A stretch of 39,607 nt of DNA from Candidatus Saccharibacteria bacterium UBA5152 (GTDB lineage: Bacteria > Patescibacteriota > Saccharimonadia > Saccharimonadales > UBA4665), in contig DHXQ01000012.1 in the NCBI GenBank assembly GCA_002413755.1, positions 8,970-48,576 of the forward strand, given 5' to 3'. A program made the position numbers and the translations under genes. Positions 25,284 through 33,854 of this stretch are shown here, in pieces. Numbering within the stretch: the first letter of the stretch is position 1; each line of letters begins with the position of its first letter. The notes under the pieces were generated by a model that made no database searches, was not told where the DNA came from, and worked only from the letters and a program-made list of their open reading frames with translations.

Positions 25284-27209
25284 TCATACTCCTGGATAGA
25301 GGCGGTTGGATAAATCAATCGTGCCAGCCGGCGGAGCCCCCATTTGCCCGTCCTGCTGGGCAGCGATCGCCTGAACCTGAGCGGGATTAGTGGTGATCAA
25401 ACCGGTTTCGGTTGGACTGGCTACTACTTGGATGTGGACATGGTTTTGGCCGGCGAAGAATAGTCCCTGCCCGACCGGGAATTGGCTGAGGCGCTTGCGC
25501 TCCTCACTGGTTAATTTGAAGACATCAGACAGCACATCGACGGCTGATGGCGATTGTTTGAGCAGGAACTGCATGCTGGCGTTAGCGACGATTGCCCGGC
25601 CCATGCGGCTGCCCATGAAGTCTTCGACGTCCTGGGTGATGGTCGTGATGCCCAGGTTGTATTTGCGGGCCCGCTTGGCGAGGGAGAACAGGAAGTTAGC
25701 CGAATCCTCATACTTCATCAGCTGCCAGGCCTCATCGACGATCAAAATGCGCCGCTTTTGATCCGACTTGGTCTTGTTCCAGATGTAGTTCAGGACGATA
25801 TACATGGCGACAGGCCGCAGCTCATCTTCCAGGTCGCGGATGTTGAAGACCACCAGCGGATTGTTGATGTTGATGTTCGACTGCTGGCTGAATAGCCCGG
25901 CAAAGGTACCGGTGGTGTATTTACGCAGGCGCTGCGCCAGCTGCGGACCGGTACTCCCCATGTGCAGCAATGTTTCGTAGAGGTCAGCAATGGTTGGTGG
26001 CAGCGTCACGTGGGTCAACGGGTCGTTGGTGATACCGGCCTTAGCGTAGGTTTCGATCAGGGCGGCGTCCAGGTCGGACTCTTCGACAGGGTTGAGTGCT
26101 GGCATCATGGTTGAGTTACCACCCATCATCTGGGCCTGGGCGCCGCCCATCATCAGCCGCAGCAGACCATGGAGCGTAATCAAGTTGGAGCGCAGCGCGT
26201 CGTCGGCTTCATCAACCTCGACTACCTGCGGCAAGTCAAACGGGTTGATCCGTGTCGCCGAATTCAGGCTCAGCCGAACATAGGCCCCGCCCACTGCGTC
26301 ACACATCCGCTCATACTCATTCTCCGGGTCGATGATAAAGATCTCGGTGCCGAACATCAGACTTCGCAGCGCTTCGAGTTTGACCGTAAACGATTTACCA
26401 GCACCCGACTTGGCGAAGACCACCGAGTTGCCGTTCTCCAGGCTAAACCTGTCAAATATAACCAAGCCAGAGTTGTGCATATTGATGCCGTATAAAATAC
26501 CATTATCCTGGCTCAAGTCAGCTGAAGTAAATGGAAAACTAGTGCTTAGCGCACCGGTGCTGATATTGCGGCGGATCTGCAACTGGTCGGTAAACTGTGG
26601 GATGGTGCTGTTAAGTCCCTGCTCCTGCTGCGAGCTGGCGGCTTTGCTGTAGACCAGTTGCTGTCCGAGCAAAGCCTCGATTTTGTGCGATACAAACTCC
26701 AGTTCGTCGAGTGATGAGCCGTAAACAGTAAAGTACAGCCCAAACCGGAAGAAGCGCTCTTCGCCGACCTGCAGCCGGTCGCGCATCTCCTCGGCGTCCA
26801 TGATGGCCGCTTGCTTCTGCGGGTCGCGGACGCGGCCTTTTTCACTATCGATCTGGATACCAGCCTCCAGCTGGGTCACCTTTTTGCGCAGGTTCTCGAG
26901 TACCACCTGACTCTCCACCGGATAGATATACATCGATAAGTCGACAACTTCGTCCAGGTTGACCATACTGCTCATCCAGCCAGTAAACAGCTGGCGTGGG
27001 TAGCCGTAGACGTAGAATGTCCGGGCGTAGCGGGTGCCGAGGTGAAACATGGCACTTTCGAACTCAATCGAACTCGGCGCAATGAAATCACGCAGCGCCG
27101 TAATACCCTTTTGAAATGCCTGGTTGACTTCGTGTTGCTCGCGTAGCTGTTGCGACTGTGCAGCCGCTACCGGGTCAATTTGCGTGGATTTTTTTCGTCT
27201 GAAGGCCAT
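25284..27209 (-). CDS. VirB4/TraC-like T4SS ATPase
   Basis: A 641-residue ATPase. The N-terminal 230 residues are the VirB4 CagE/TrbE-type domain (FYVYGYPRQLFTGWM, LEAGIQIDSEKGRVRDP). The ATPase domain holds Walker A AKSGAGKSFT (266-275), FIIDPENEYERM (291-302), Walker B RRILIVDEAWQLM (486-498), and a TQD-type motif after it (ITTITQDVEDFM). It powers assembly of the secretion channel and pilus at the inner face of the membrane. It starts 2 nt after the split N-terminal partner gene, and is the best-defined T4SS marker in the window. Confidence 0.93.
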   Translation of the reverse strand: MAFRRKKSTQIDPVAAAQSQQLREQHEVNQAFQKGITALRDFIAPSSIEFESAMFHLGTRYARTFYVYGYPRQLFTGWMSSMVNLDEVVDLSMYIYPVESQVVLENLRKKVTQLEAGIQIDSEKGRVRDPQKQAAIMDAEEMRDRLQVGEERFFRFGLYFTVYGSSLDELEFVSHKIEALLGQQLVYSKAASSQQEQGLNSTIPQFTDQLQIRRNISTGALSTSFPFTSADLSQDNGILYGINMHNSGLVIFDRFSLENGNSVVFAKSGAGKSFTVKLEALRSLMFGTEIFIIDPENEYERMCDAVGGAYVRLSLNSATRINPFDLPQVVEVDEADDALRSNLITLHGLLRLMMGGAQAQMMGGNSTMMPALNPVEESDLDAALIETYAKAGITNDPLTHVTLPPTIADLYETLLHMGSTGPQLAQRLRKYTTGTFAGLFSQQSNININNPLVVFNIRDLEDELRPVAMYIVLNYIWNKTKSDQKRRILIVDEAWQLMKYEDSANFLFSLAKRARKYNLGITTITQDVEDFMGSRMGRAIVANASMQFLLKQSPSAVDVLSDVFKLTSEERKRLSQFPVGQGLFFAGQNHVHIQVVASPTETGLITTNPAQVQAIAAQQDGQMGAPPAGTIDLSNRLYPGV

Positions 27210-27211
27210 AA

Positions 27212-28024
27212 CTATTCGAGCTCCCTTTGCAGGTGAGGCTGCACCGCAGTCCCCTGGCCTTTGGTGATAATGTCAGCGTCGAGCTCATCATAATTCTTGA
27301 GCTGCTGCCGGGTGGCGGTATCAGGGTTGTAAGTGTCGTAATACAGCTCGATCAGCTCGTGGGTATCGAGCGGCAAGCCCTGGACGCCGCTCTGGCGCAG
27401 CCCACTCAGCACCGACTGAACGCGGTTGCGCAGTTCCGCCTTGGCCTTCTCGAGGTCAGCTTCGTTGATAACGACGTGCTTCTCTTTGTTGTTGAATAAT
27501 TCCACCACGCCGCTGAAAAAGTTCTTGCTCTGAGTCAGCGGCTTAACATCTTCCTGATACGGGAAATACGGAATAACCACATAGAACTTTTTGTCCATGA
27601 TGTTGGTTTGTTGGCTCAGCGAATCGATGTAGCCGATGTAGTCGTCCATCAGTAATGCCAGCAGCATGTTGTCATGCTCGGTGCGGATCTTGTCGAGCTT
27701 CTCGATGTAGGGCTGTAAGTCGACTTTTTGCGACCGGATAAAGATCTGAATTGGGAAATACAGCGAGTTCAGGAAGCTCTGGTAGCTGTACTCGACCGCC
27801 TCTTGCTCCTGCTGGCTCATCAGGTCGAAGTTGATGCTCTTCAGCATAATAACCGAACGAAAACTACCGTCACTCATGATAACGACGCCATCACGAATTT
27901 CAGCAATCTGGAGCGAATTTTGAGTACTATTTGGGTTAGGGGCGGGTTGTCCTGAATTACTACCCGAGTGCGGGCGGCTATTGGCCGGCGGGCGCTGATT
28001 ATTGAGAGGTGCTTGAGGATTCAT
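27212..28024 (-). CDS. TraC-like/VirB4 N-terminal-type partner protein
   Basis: A 270-residue cytoplasmic protein. It has a Pro/Asn/Gln-rich start, then IRDGVVIMSDGSFRSVIMLKSINFDLMSQQEQEAVEYSYQSFLNSLYFPIQIFIRSQ, which matches the first domain of VirB4/TraC ATPases. It lies directly upstream (2 nt) of the VirB4 ATPase, so here the VirB4 N-terminal domain exists as a separate gene. ATG at 28024 (MNPQAPL) is chosen over an in-frame TTG at 28063. It probably docks the ATPase onto the PrgI-like membrane protein encoded just upstream. Confidence 0.8.
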   Translation of the reverse strand: MNPQAPLNNQRPPANSRPHSGSNSGQPAPNPNSTQNSLQIAEIRDGVVIMSDGSFRSVIMLKSINFDLMSQQEQEAVEYSYQSFLNSLYFPIQIFIRSQKVDLQPYIEKLDKIRTEHDNMLLALLMDDYIGYIDSLSQQTNIMDKKFYVVIPYFPYQEDVKPLTQSKNFFSGVVELFNNKEKHVVINEADLEKAKAELRNRVQSVLSGLRQSGVQGLPLDTHELIELYYDTYNPDTATRQQLKNYDELDADIITKGQGTAVQPHLQRELE

Positions 28025-28097
28025 GAACTTTGTACTATCCCACCATAGTTCTATTTTTAGCAACTACCACCTCTTCTAGTTCCGTGCTGCGCAAGGT

Positions 28098-29120
28098 CTA
28101 GCGGAGAGAAACAACTACTTCATCGGTCGGTCCAGCGTTTCTGGCTTGAGCCTCCCGAGCTATCGTCGCAACGTTTAGGTCGTTGTTGTTTGCAAGTTCA
28201 AGTATAGCAGGACTAGGTGGTGCTGTCACTGGTGGATGTGGGCTGTCGGCGGCGGTTTGCGGGGCCGCTGGCGCTCCCGGGCGGGCGGCGCTGGTGCGGA
28301 TAGTTGAGTAGTCAGCATAGCCTCTGGGCTTGGCGAGCACCTGCTTACCGCCGGCTCGGTTAGTACGGTCTATAATTTGCACAGCGTCATCGCTCGCTGC
28401 CTGTGGCGCAGCCGGCTGTGGTGCGACCGGATTCATATGCCAATAGCTTGGGGCGGGTACCGGCTGCGGCTGTGCCATCTGGTCGACGATCTGCTGCCGA
28501 TGTTCGCCAGCGGATTGAGTCATCAGGATATCAAACTTCTGGGCGACCGGATTGTTCTGCACATCGAATATGTCGTTCGACGCCGATTCATCATAGTTCG
28601 GTACGTCTTGCGGGAAGCTCGTCTGATCGATCAGCCGGTCAGAATCACTAGCCCCTGCCATGATCGATGGCCGCGTGTAATATCCGAGCTCGATGTTCTT
28701 GATAGCCCAACCGCGGCTGTCGATGGTGTCAGCCAGGGCCTTCAGGCGGTCTTTCACTTCATCGGGCGTCAAGTTGCTGGTGTAGGCCCGCTTGATCGTC
28801 CTGGGTACGGTAATCGTCACCAATTGCTTGGCACCGCTCTGGTTCCAAATGCGTTTGCGCGGCTTAAAGAAGAAGCGCACCTTTGCCAATGCCCAGACCT
28901 CAGTTGGTTGCTGTTTGCTCCAGGGGAACGCGAAAAAAGCGCCGAAGGCGATGAACGGTAAAAATACGAGGGCTAAAAACGGGGCGTGCTTAGCAATGAC
29001 AACAACCGACAGATAGATGCCCAGCGCCGCAATCGCGGCATAAATACACTGGCGTAGCGTCAGGGGTCCGACGAGGGTGTCTTCGGCCTCAATATCCTGG
29101 AGAACTTTATAGGTTGCCAT
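28098..29120 (-). CDS. PrgI-family (VirB3-like) membrane protein
   Basis: A 340-residue protein. Residues 1-17 (MATYKVLQDIEAEDTLVGPLTLRQ follows the PrgI pattern) precede two adjacent TM helices (about 24-42 and 46-66, AFFAFPW). A folded cytoplasmic domain then runs from about 75 to 200. The C-terminal 140 residues are Pro/Ala-rich and probably disordered. PrgI proteins stand next to VirB4 in Gram-positive-type T4SS and correspond to VirB3. First gene of the leftward seven-gene operon. A TATAAT ends 11 nt before the ATG, with no Shine-Dalgarno. Confidence 0.85.
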   Translation of the reverse strand: MATYKVLQDIEAEDTLVGPLTLRQCIYAAIAALGIYLSVVVIAKHAPFLALVFLPFIAFGAFFAFPWSKQQPTEVWALAKVRFFFKPRKRIWNQSGAKQLVTITVPRTIKRAYTSNLTPDEVKDRLKALADTIDSRGWAIKNIELGYYTRPSIMAGASDSDRLIDQTSFPQDVPNYDESASNDIFDVQNNPVAQKFDILMTQSAGEHRQQIVDQMAQPQPVPAPSYWHMNPVAPQPAAPQAASDDAVQIIDRTNRAGGKQVLAKPRGYADYSTIRTSAARPGAPAAPQTAADSPHPPVTAPPSPAILELANNNDLNVATIAREAQARNAGPTDEVVVSLR

Positions 29121-29131
29121 AAGTTATATCT

Positions 29132-29137
29132 ATTATA
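29132..29137 (-). promoter_or_regulatory. -10 box TATAAT heading the T4SS operon
   Basis: Minus strand TATAAT, 11 nt before the PrgI-like gene's ATG (29120), in the 43-nt gap after the upstream gene. The predicted 5' leader is about 4 nt. Confidence 0.45.
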
Positions 29138-29163
29138 ACTCACAGCCGGTTATTCAAACAGGA

Positions 29164-30672
29164 CTAGGAGCGAGTGCCGCGAGCTTTGGCAGCTTTTTCT
29201 TCAGCTAGGACTTCGAGACAGTCTTCGCGCAACTTCAAGATATCTGCAGCGGTCTTTTGAACCGCGCCCGACAGGAACTTTTCGCTTTTACGACTGACTA
29301 CGGCCATTTTCACGAGGTCAAGGAATATCTTTCCAGCATCCTTTTTGATTTCGGAATCGTTCATGAGTGTTGACCATAATGAATCACGCTTTTCAGCCGG
29401 CATACCCTGGATGGCTTCAGTGGTAGTGTAGCCCTGCTGGCGTGCTCGCTCGTCGAAGTATTTGTGCTTAACGAGGGTATTGAGGATGTCAGGAACAGAG
29501 GTAGACGAAAGTGCGACAGCGGGGCGGTTGCTGTATTTACCAGCAACAAGCTCCAGGCCAATCACGAATGTTTCAGAAGCGACCATTTTGACCTTGTCCC
29601 AGTATTCACCGCGCTTAGCTTTTTTCTCAGCGGCTGGATCTGCTTCAGGAGCACCGACAGAGGTAATAGCAAAGACGGTTGGCTCTGCTGTTGATGTTGA
29701 TGGCGCAGGTGGTAACGGAAAATCAACAACTGGTGACTCAGGAGTAGGATCGGTGCTATTGCCCCTGTTGGCGTTGAGATCATGCAGATATTTTAGGAAA
29801 TCCCTAACCTTGCGAGCATGCTCGGCACCTTCAGGGTCGACATATGTGCCGCCTGGAACGCCAGCTTCAAAGGCTGGGGCCGCAAGACCGGTTGAGGGAG
29901 TGGCCGGTGGAGTTGACCCAGGAGCTGCGGTAGGTCCTGTGGTTGCCGGGGCGTGGCCGATCTTATTGCGGATCAGAACACCGGCTAAGGCTTCCTGCAT
30001 TCTTTTTTCTTGAAAAATGCGGTCTTTTAGGGTGTAGGGCACGGCGAATTTGTGATACGGCGAAGTTTTGATTTTCGTCTCACTCTTCCATTGGAAAGCG
30101 GCGTCGTCTTCGACTTTATCAGACAATTTCGTGAGCGTCAGCGTTCGCTTTGGCTCATCGGGATCGGTCTCAGGATCAACTTGAACATGTAGCAATCGTG
30201 TAATGTTAGCACCAGGTTTAGATGTAGCTGGAAAGGCTGTTTCGCTCGCCGGAACGGGGTTTATCTGGTCTGCACCAACAAGCAATATGCTTCCGTCTTT
30301 GCGCAGCAGCGCCCGGCCTGTTTTGTGGTCAGGGTGATTCATGCCAGTAGTGATGAGCCAACCCTCTTCAGGAATGAGAGTGTGTACGTCCTGTGGCTTC
30401 TTCTTGGTACTCAGTCTAAACGCGGACACTTGTACAGTAGTGTCTTCGCAGATTTGCATGTCGGGTTCTTTTTTATTTTCTTTTAAGCGATCAGCCACGT
30501 AGCCTGACAGCCTAAGCGTGTACTCACGCTGGCGTTCCAGCTCGGCACGAGTTTCGGCTTCAGCAGTAGCCACTTTTGTAGCAGCTGATTCTGCCGCATC
30601 GAGAGGGGCTGTTAAACCATCGAATGTTGCTACGAATTCGGCTGGAGGTGCTGTTTCTGCTGGAGATGACAT
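29164..30672 (-). CDS. Unrecognised 502-residue cytoplasmic protein inside the T4SS locus
   Basis: No family is recognised. There is no signal peptide or TM helix. Residues 20-60 form an Ala/Glu-rich probable coiled coil (AESAATKVATAEAETRAELERQREYTLRLSGYVADRL). A mixed globular part runs to about 245 (GWLITTGMNHPDHKTGRALLRKDGSILLVGAD). A Pro/Thr/Ala-rich linker spans 245-350 and a helical C-terminal domain 350-502. It lies between the VirB6-like and PrgI-like genes, all leftward, but has its own strong promoter and a Shine-Dalgarno AAGGA. It could be a substrate, chaperone or cytosolic regulator of the T4SS; this is guesswork. Confidence 0.75.
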   Translation of the reverse strand: MSSPAETAPPAEFVATFDGLTAPLDAAESAATKVATAEAETRAELERQREYTLRLSGYVADRLKENKKEPDMQICEDTTVQVSAFRLSTKKKPQDVHTLIPEEGWLITTGMNHPDHKTGRALLRKDGSILLVGADQINPVPASETAFPATSKPGANITRLLHVQVDPETDPDEPKRTLTLTKLSDKVEDDAAFQWKSETKIKTSPYHKFAVPYTLKDRIFQEKRMQEALAGVLIRNKIGHAPATTGPTAAPGSTPPATPSTGLAAPAFEAGVPGGTYVDPEGAEHARKVRDFLKYLHDLNANRGNSTDPTPESPVVDFPLPPAPSTSTAEPTVFAITSVGAPEADPAAEKKAKRGEYWDKVKMVASETFVIGLELVAGKYSNRPAVALSSTSVPDILNTLVKHKYFDERARQQGYTTTEAIQGMPAEKRDSLWSTLMNDSEIKKDAGKIFLDLVKMAVVSRKSEKFLSGAVQKTAADILKLREDCLEVLAEEKAAKARGTRS

Positions 30673-30696
30673 GTTTTTTATTGATCCTTAGATTAC

Positions 30697-30732
30697 ATTG
30701 ACAATATAGCACTTATGCTACAAATTGTCAAT
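30697..30732 (-). promoter_or_regulatory. Promoter TTGACA-N17-TATATT within a nested palindrome
   Basis: Minus strand: -35 TTGACA (30726-30731), 17-bp spacer, -10 TATATT (30703-30708), then a leader with AAGGA to the ATG at 30672. The promoter lies inside a perfect 9-bp inverted repeat (ATTGACAAT 30697-30705, ATTGTCAAT 30724-30732). Nested in it is TAGCA-CTTA-TGCTA. No T-run follows, so an operator is more likely than a terminator. Confidence 0.7.
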
Positions 30733-30769
30733 TATATTCTAGGGTAATTATTAAGCTGTAGCCGGTTGG

Positions 30770-33676
30770 TTACGGCAGGTTCGGATCGTTCGGATTGCGA
30801 GATGTTGGCGCCAACTGAGCCCAGCGTACCTGGGCTGGCGTGACTGGCACCGCCCTTGTTCCGAAAGGTGCACCTGCGGGAACGGGCGGTGGAGTTACCT
30901 GACCACGGATGATGTTACGGACCGGTTCCATGTCGTTCATCATGCGGTTGACATGCTCCTGGACTTCTGGGCTGGCATAGGTCTTGCTATCGTCCAGTTG
31001 GCGGGCTTGAGCGGCAGTCTGCAGGACTTCGTCGTAGGCCGCAGCCTGGTCTTGCGGGGTGGTGGCGTTATTGTACCGCAGCCAGTTAGCCTGCATGTTG
31101 TCAGCGAGGCTCTGGGTGAGGTATTCAACCTGGCGCGGCTTACCACGCAGTAAGGTAACGGCATCGGCTCCACGGGCGGCGTGAACGGTTGCAGCGTGGA
31201 ATGTAGCCATGTTGGGCCCTGCACCCGTGCCGGCGTCGCCCTGAATCTGACGCTGTACCAGACCGTTCATCGTACCAAAGCTTGGAGCCAGGTCGTAGCG
31301 GCCAGTCTGTTTAGCCTTAGCGTTCGCAAAGCCCGCCAGTCTGGAGCCGGTACCGGCGTTGCCGCGGGCGGCTAGGCTCAAGGTCTGGGTCATCTGCTCG
31401 ATGTTATCGTAACCAGTACCAGTGTTGACCAGTTGCATAGCGGCGGCTTGTTGCTGCTTAGAACCGAATCCAATCGTGGCCTTCGCCTGGGCGGCAGCCG
31501 TGATGGATTCTTCGCGGCTCATGCCGAAGATGCGCTGCAGGTTAGCGGCAGCCTGGCCTTCACTTCTACCAACGGCTGCTGCCCGCAGGACTGGATCGTT
31601 TTCGGATTGGCTGATAAACTTAGGATCCTTCATGAATTCCATAGCTGCGCCATCGCGGTTGGCGTCCATGGCAGCAGCACCGCGGGCACCAAGTCCGAAG
31701 CGACCACCATAACCAGTGCCGATACCCTTAGTAATAGCGTTGACGCGGTTACCAGGGCTAATTCGCTTACCAGCGAAGCGCCCGTTTTTGATGGTGTAAC
31801 CACGCTCTCCCCAGCGGTCGCCTGTCTTGGTGTCGTGCATGTTTTGGGCGACCCGGCCGGCACGGAATTTCTTGAGCCGGTCGAAGCCGCCGCGGTTGCG
31901 GTCGTTGACTGCACCGCCGACGAAGCGCATGGCACCACCGGCGAACCTAAAGGTCATTGGGATCAGGAAGTACGGCATAAAGTAAGCGGCAAAGGCGATT
32001 AGCTGATAGACACTTTGCGGTACGGTGTCGGATTTACCAGCGCTGGCAGTTACCGCCAACACACGGCCAGCCGCCAGGAATGACACGATGATCGGGAACA
32101 TCATCAGGCCTTTTATAAGTGATTCAGACCACAGCTTCCAGGCACTATTTGTGTTCGGCAAGATGTAACAAGCGATGGCGATCGGTGCCATCAAGATAAG
32201 GACGATGATCAGAATTTGACGCAGAATCAGCACCAGGAATGCGATCATGACCGCTAAGGCCGCCGTAGCGACAAAGCTGGCAATACCCAGCGGGCCGAGG
32301 GCCCAGATCGCCGATGCTGATATGATGCTCAGGGCAACCGTGCTACCGCCACCGAGGTTAATATTACCGGTTTTTATAGTATGGAACGGATAGTATATGA
32401 GTTGCCGGACGCCGTCACCCAGGGCATTTGTCAGGTTTACCAGGAACTCCATAAGATACCAGGATAGTGATATGCCGATAATTGCTATGATAAGCCGCGG
32501 TAGTACTTTTTTGATGGTGTAGGCGTCGAGTATTTCCAGTCCGAGAGCCTGGGCAATGACCATGACCAATGCCGCGATCACCAGCAATGCCAAGGCGAAA
32601 ACCCGGAACGACGACCAGGCGGTATAGTAGCCATGTCCGGTATCCGTGCCTCGATCAAAAATCGATGCCTGATCCACCGTCAATAAACTGTTAATTGCGT
32701 TATCCAGCTGGGCGATGACGGCGTTTACACCCTGCACGATCGGACAGAGTACCCAGTTGAGCGGGTTTTTTAAAGTACCACATTCCAGCTCCGGAGCACT
32801 AGAATCAGAGTTACCAGTCCCAGTAGAGCCACCAGCCAGCGTTATATATGTCGACAGGTCGTTGGCATAGGCTGGGTTGTTAAGATATGTCGCAATCGAC
32901 TTACAGGCTAATCTACCGTCGGATGCGTTGCTGAACGCCAGTAGTCCGCGGCCAATACCGATAGTCTTGTCTTTGTATGAGTAGTTAATGACAGACACAT
33001 TGCCCGTGGCCTCATCATAGAATGAGATATCCTTACTGCCGGTGTATTGCGAGCTCAGACCACCAGTGCTGGGGGTCGGGACGGCGTTACAGGCATTACC
33101 GGCCGTGAAGTTCTGGATCAGGATTGAGTAGGTAATGTAGTCTGGAGTGTCGCTTGGTATGTTGCCATGGAAGAGGTCTTTGGCAAGCCCTGCTTTCATA
33201 ATATTGTTGGCATTGCTGACACTGCCCTTTGGATAGTAGAGGCCGCCTGAAATGGTAAATACCTGCTGAGCGAGGCCATAGATGTCATTGCTATTGCTGT
33301 AGCCGGCAGCATTCAGTAAGTTAGAAAACCAATTGCTACCATTGTTACAGTCCAGTGTTCCATCTTGAGGGTCGACATGGTGGCCGATGTTAACGCCGCC
33401 GCTACCTTTGTTAACAAACCACTTGCCAGCGGCAATATCAGCGTCGTTTAAGTGGGGATTAAATTGACAACCATCGCCAACGGCTGTCCAGAACTCAGTC
33501 CAGATCCGTGACTGGGCTGCGACGTCGTTGCCGGAGTTATCAAATGAGCCGATTGATTGGCTGAAGGGGCTGGCGCTCACCTGCTGTGGCAGCAGTACGG
33601 TGAAACCGCCCAGAGCAGTAATGCTCGCCAGCAGAAGTGCGATTAGGAATTTTGCTCGTTTCATCAAGGTTTTCAT
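30770..33676 (-). CDS. VirB6/TrbL-like polytopic T4SS protein
   Basis: A protein of 968 residues from ATG at 33676. It has a signal sequence (KRAKFLIALLLASITALGGFTVLL, cleavage near VSA-SP) and an N-terminal extracytoplasmic domain of about 290 residues with several Cys. Five to seven TM helices follow between about 330 and 620 (FALALLVIAALVMVIAQAL, LIIAIIGISLSWYLMEFLV, VMIAFLVLILRQILIIVLILMAPIAIACYIL, FPIIVSFLAAGRVLAV). A 340-residue Ala/Gln/Arg-rich cytoplasmic tail ends the protein. The central part matches TrbL/VirB6 channel proteins. A longer frame to 33742 is rejected because the extended -10 falls inside it; ATG at 33664 is an alternative start. Confidence 0.85.
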   Translation of the reverse strand: MKTLMKRAKFLIALLLASITALGGFTVLLPQQVSASPFSQSIGSFDNSGNDVAAQSRIWTEFWTAVGDGCQFNPHLNDADIAAGKWFVNKGSGGVNIGHHVDPQDGTLDCNNGSNWFSNLLNAAGYSNSNDIYGLAQQVFTISGGLYYPKGSVSNANNIMKAGLAKDLFHGNIPSDTPDYITYSILIQNFTAGNACNAVPTPSTGGLSSQYTGSKDISFYDEATGNVSVINYSYKDKTIGIGRGLLAFSNASDGRLACKSIATYLNNPAYANDLSTYITLAGGSTGTGNSDSSAPELECGTLKNPLNWVLCPIVQGVNAVIAQLDNAINSLLTVDQASIFDRGTDTGHGYYTAWSSFRVFALALLVIAALVMVIAQALGLEILDAYTIKKVLPRLIIAIIGISLSWYLMEFLVNLTNALGDGVRQLIYYPFHTIKTGNINLGGGSTVALSIISASAIWALGPLGIASFVATAALAVMIAFLVLILRQILIIVLILMAPIAIACYILPNTNSAWKLWSESLIKGLMMFPIIVSFLAAGRVLAVTASAGKSDTVPQSVYQLIAFAAYFMPYFLIPMTFRFAGGAMRFVGGAVNDRNRGGFDRLKKFRAGRVAQNMHDTKTGDRWGERGYTIKNGRFAGKRISPGNRVNAITKGIGTGYGGRFGLGARGAAAMDANRDGAAMEFMKDPKFISQSENDPVLRAAAVGRSEGQAAANLQRIFGMSREESITAAAQAKATIGFGSKQQQAAAMQLVNTGTGYDNIEQMTQTLSLAARGNAGTGSRLAGFANAKAKQTGRYDLAPSFGTMNGLVQRQIQGDAGTGAGPNMATFHAATVHAARGADAVTLLRGKPRQVEYLTQSLADNMQANWLRYNNATTPQDQAAAYDEVLQTAAQARQLDDSKTYASPEVQEHVNRMMNDMEPVRNIIRGQVTPPPVPAGAPFGTRAVPVTPAQVRWAQLAPTSRNPNDPNLP

Positions 33677-33724
33677 ATTTGCCGAGATTGGCAGTCCCAC
33701 ACCGAAGGTTACTATTACTACGTA

Positions 33725-33733
33725 ACTATACCA
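33725..33733 (-). promoter_or_regulatory. Extended -10 promoter (TGG-TATAGT) of VirB6-like gene
   Basis: Minus strand TGG precedes TATAGT at 33725-33730. Transcription would begin near 33718, about 40 nt before the chosen ATG at 33676 and downstream of the alternative ATG at 33742, which decides the start. Confidence 0.45.
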
Positions 33734-33796
33734 TAACGGCATATATATTTAGAAGACTTTAAGAGAACTATATTATGTAATTTTAAAAATATATCT

Positions 33797-33802
33797 TATA
33801 CT
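33797..33802 (+). promoter_or_regulatory. -10 box TATACT of the pilin cluster
   Basis: TATACT in a very A/T-rich divergent gap (33731-33854). It gives a predicted leader of about 46 nt to the first pilin ATG at 33855. No -35 consensus at the right spacing is seen. Confidence 0.35.
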
Positions 33803-33854
33803 AAGGACGAGATAAGTAGCCGAAATCAAGTAACTGAGTTAAAATTAAACAAAG

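Noticed and set aside
28377..28961. 194-residue plus-strand frame opposite the PrgI-like gene
   Set aside because: Antisense to a gene with clear family match and operon context; no ribosome-binding site.
29462..30013. 183-residue plus-strand frame opposite the 502-residue gene
   Set aside because: Low-complexity Ala/Gly/Val composition produced by the Pro/Ala-rich sense protein; the sense gene has a consensus promoter and Shine-Dalgarno.
30697..30732. Rho-independent terminator after the VirB6-like gene
   Set aside because: The inverted repeat is A/T-rich, has an 18-bp gap between the outer arms and no T-run after it; it coincides with a consensus promoter.
31433..32002. 189-residue plus-strand frame opposite the VirB6-like gene
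   Set aside because: Antisense shadow of an Ala/Arg-rich coding region; no start signal and no family resemblance.
33677..33742. Longer VirB6-like protein starting at 33742
   Set aside because: The extended -10 promoter lies inside this stretch, so it would not be transcribed from it; the signal peptide begins after 33676.
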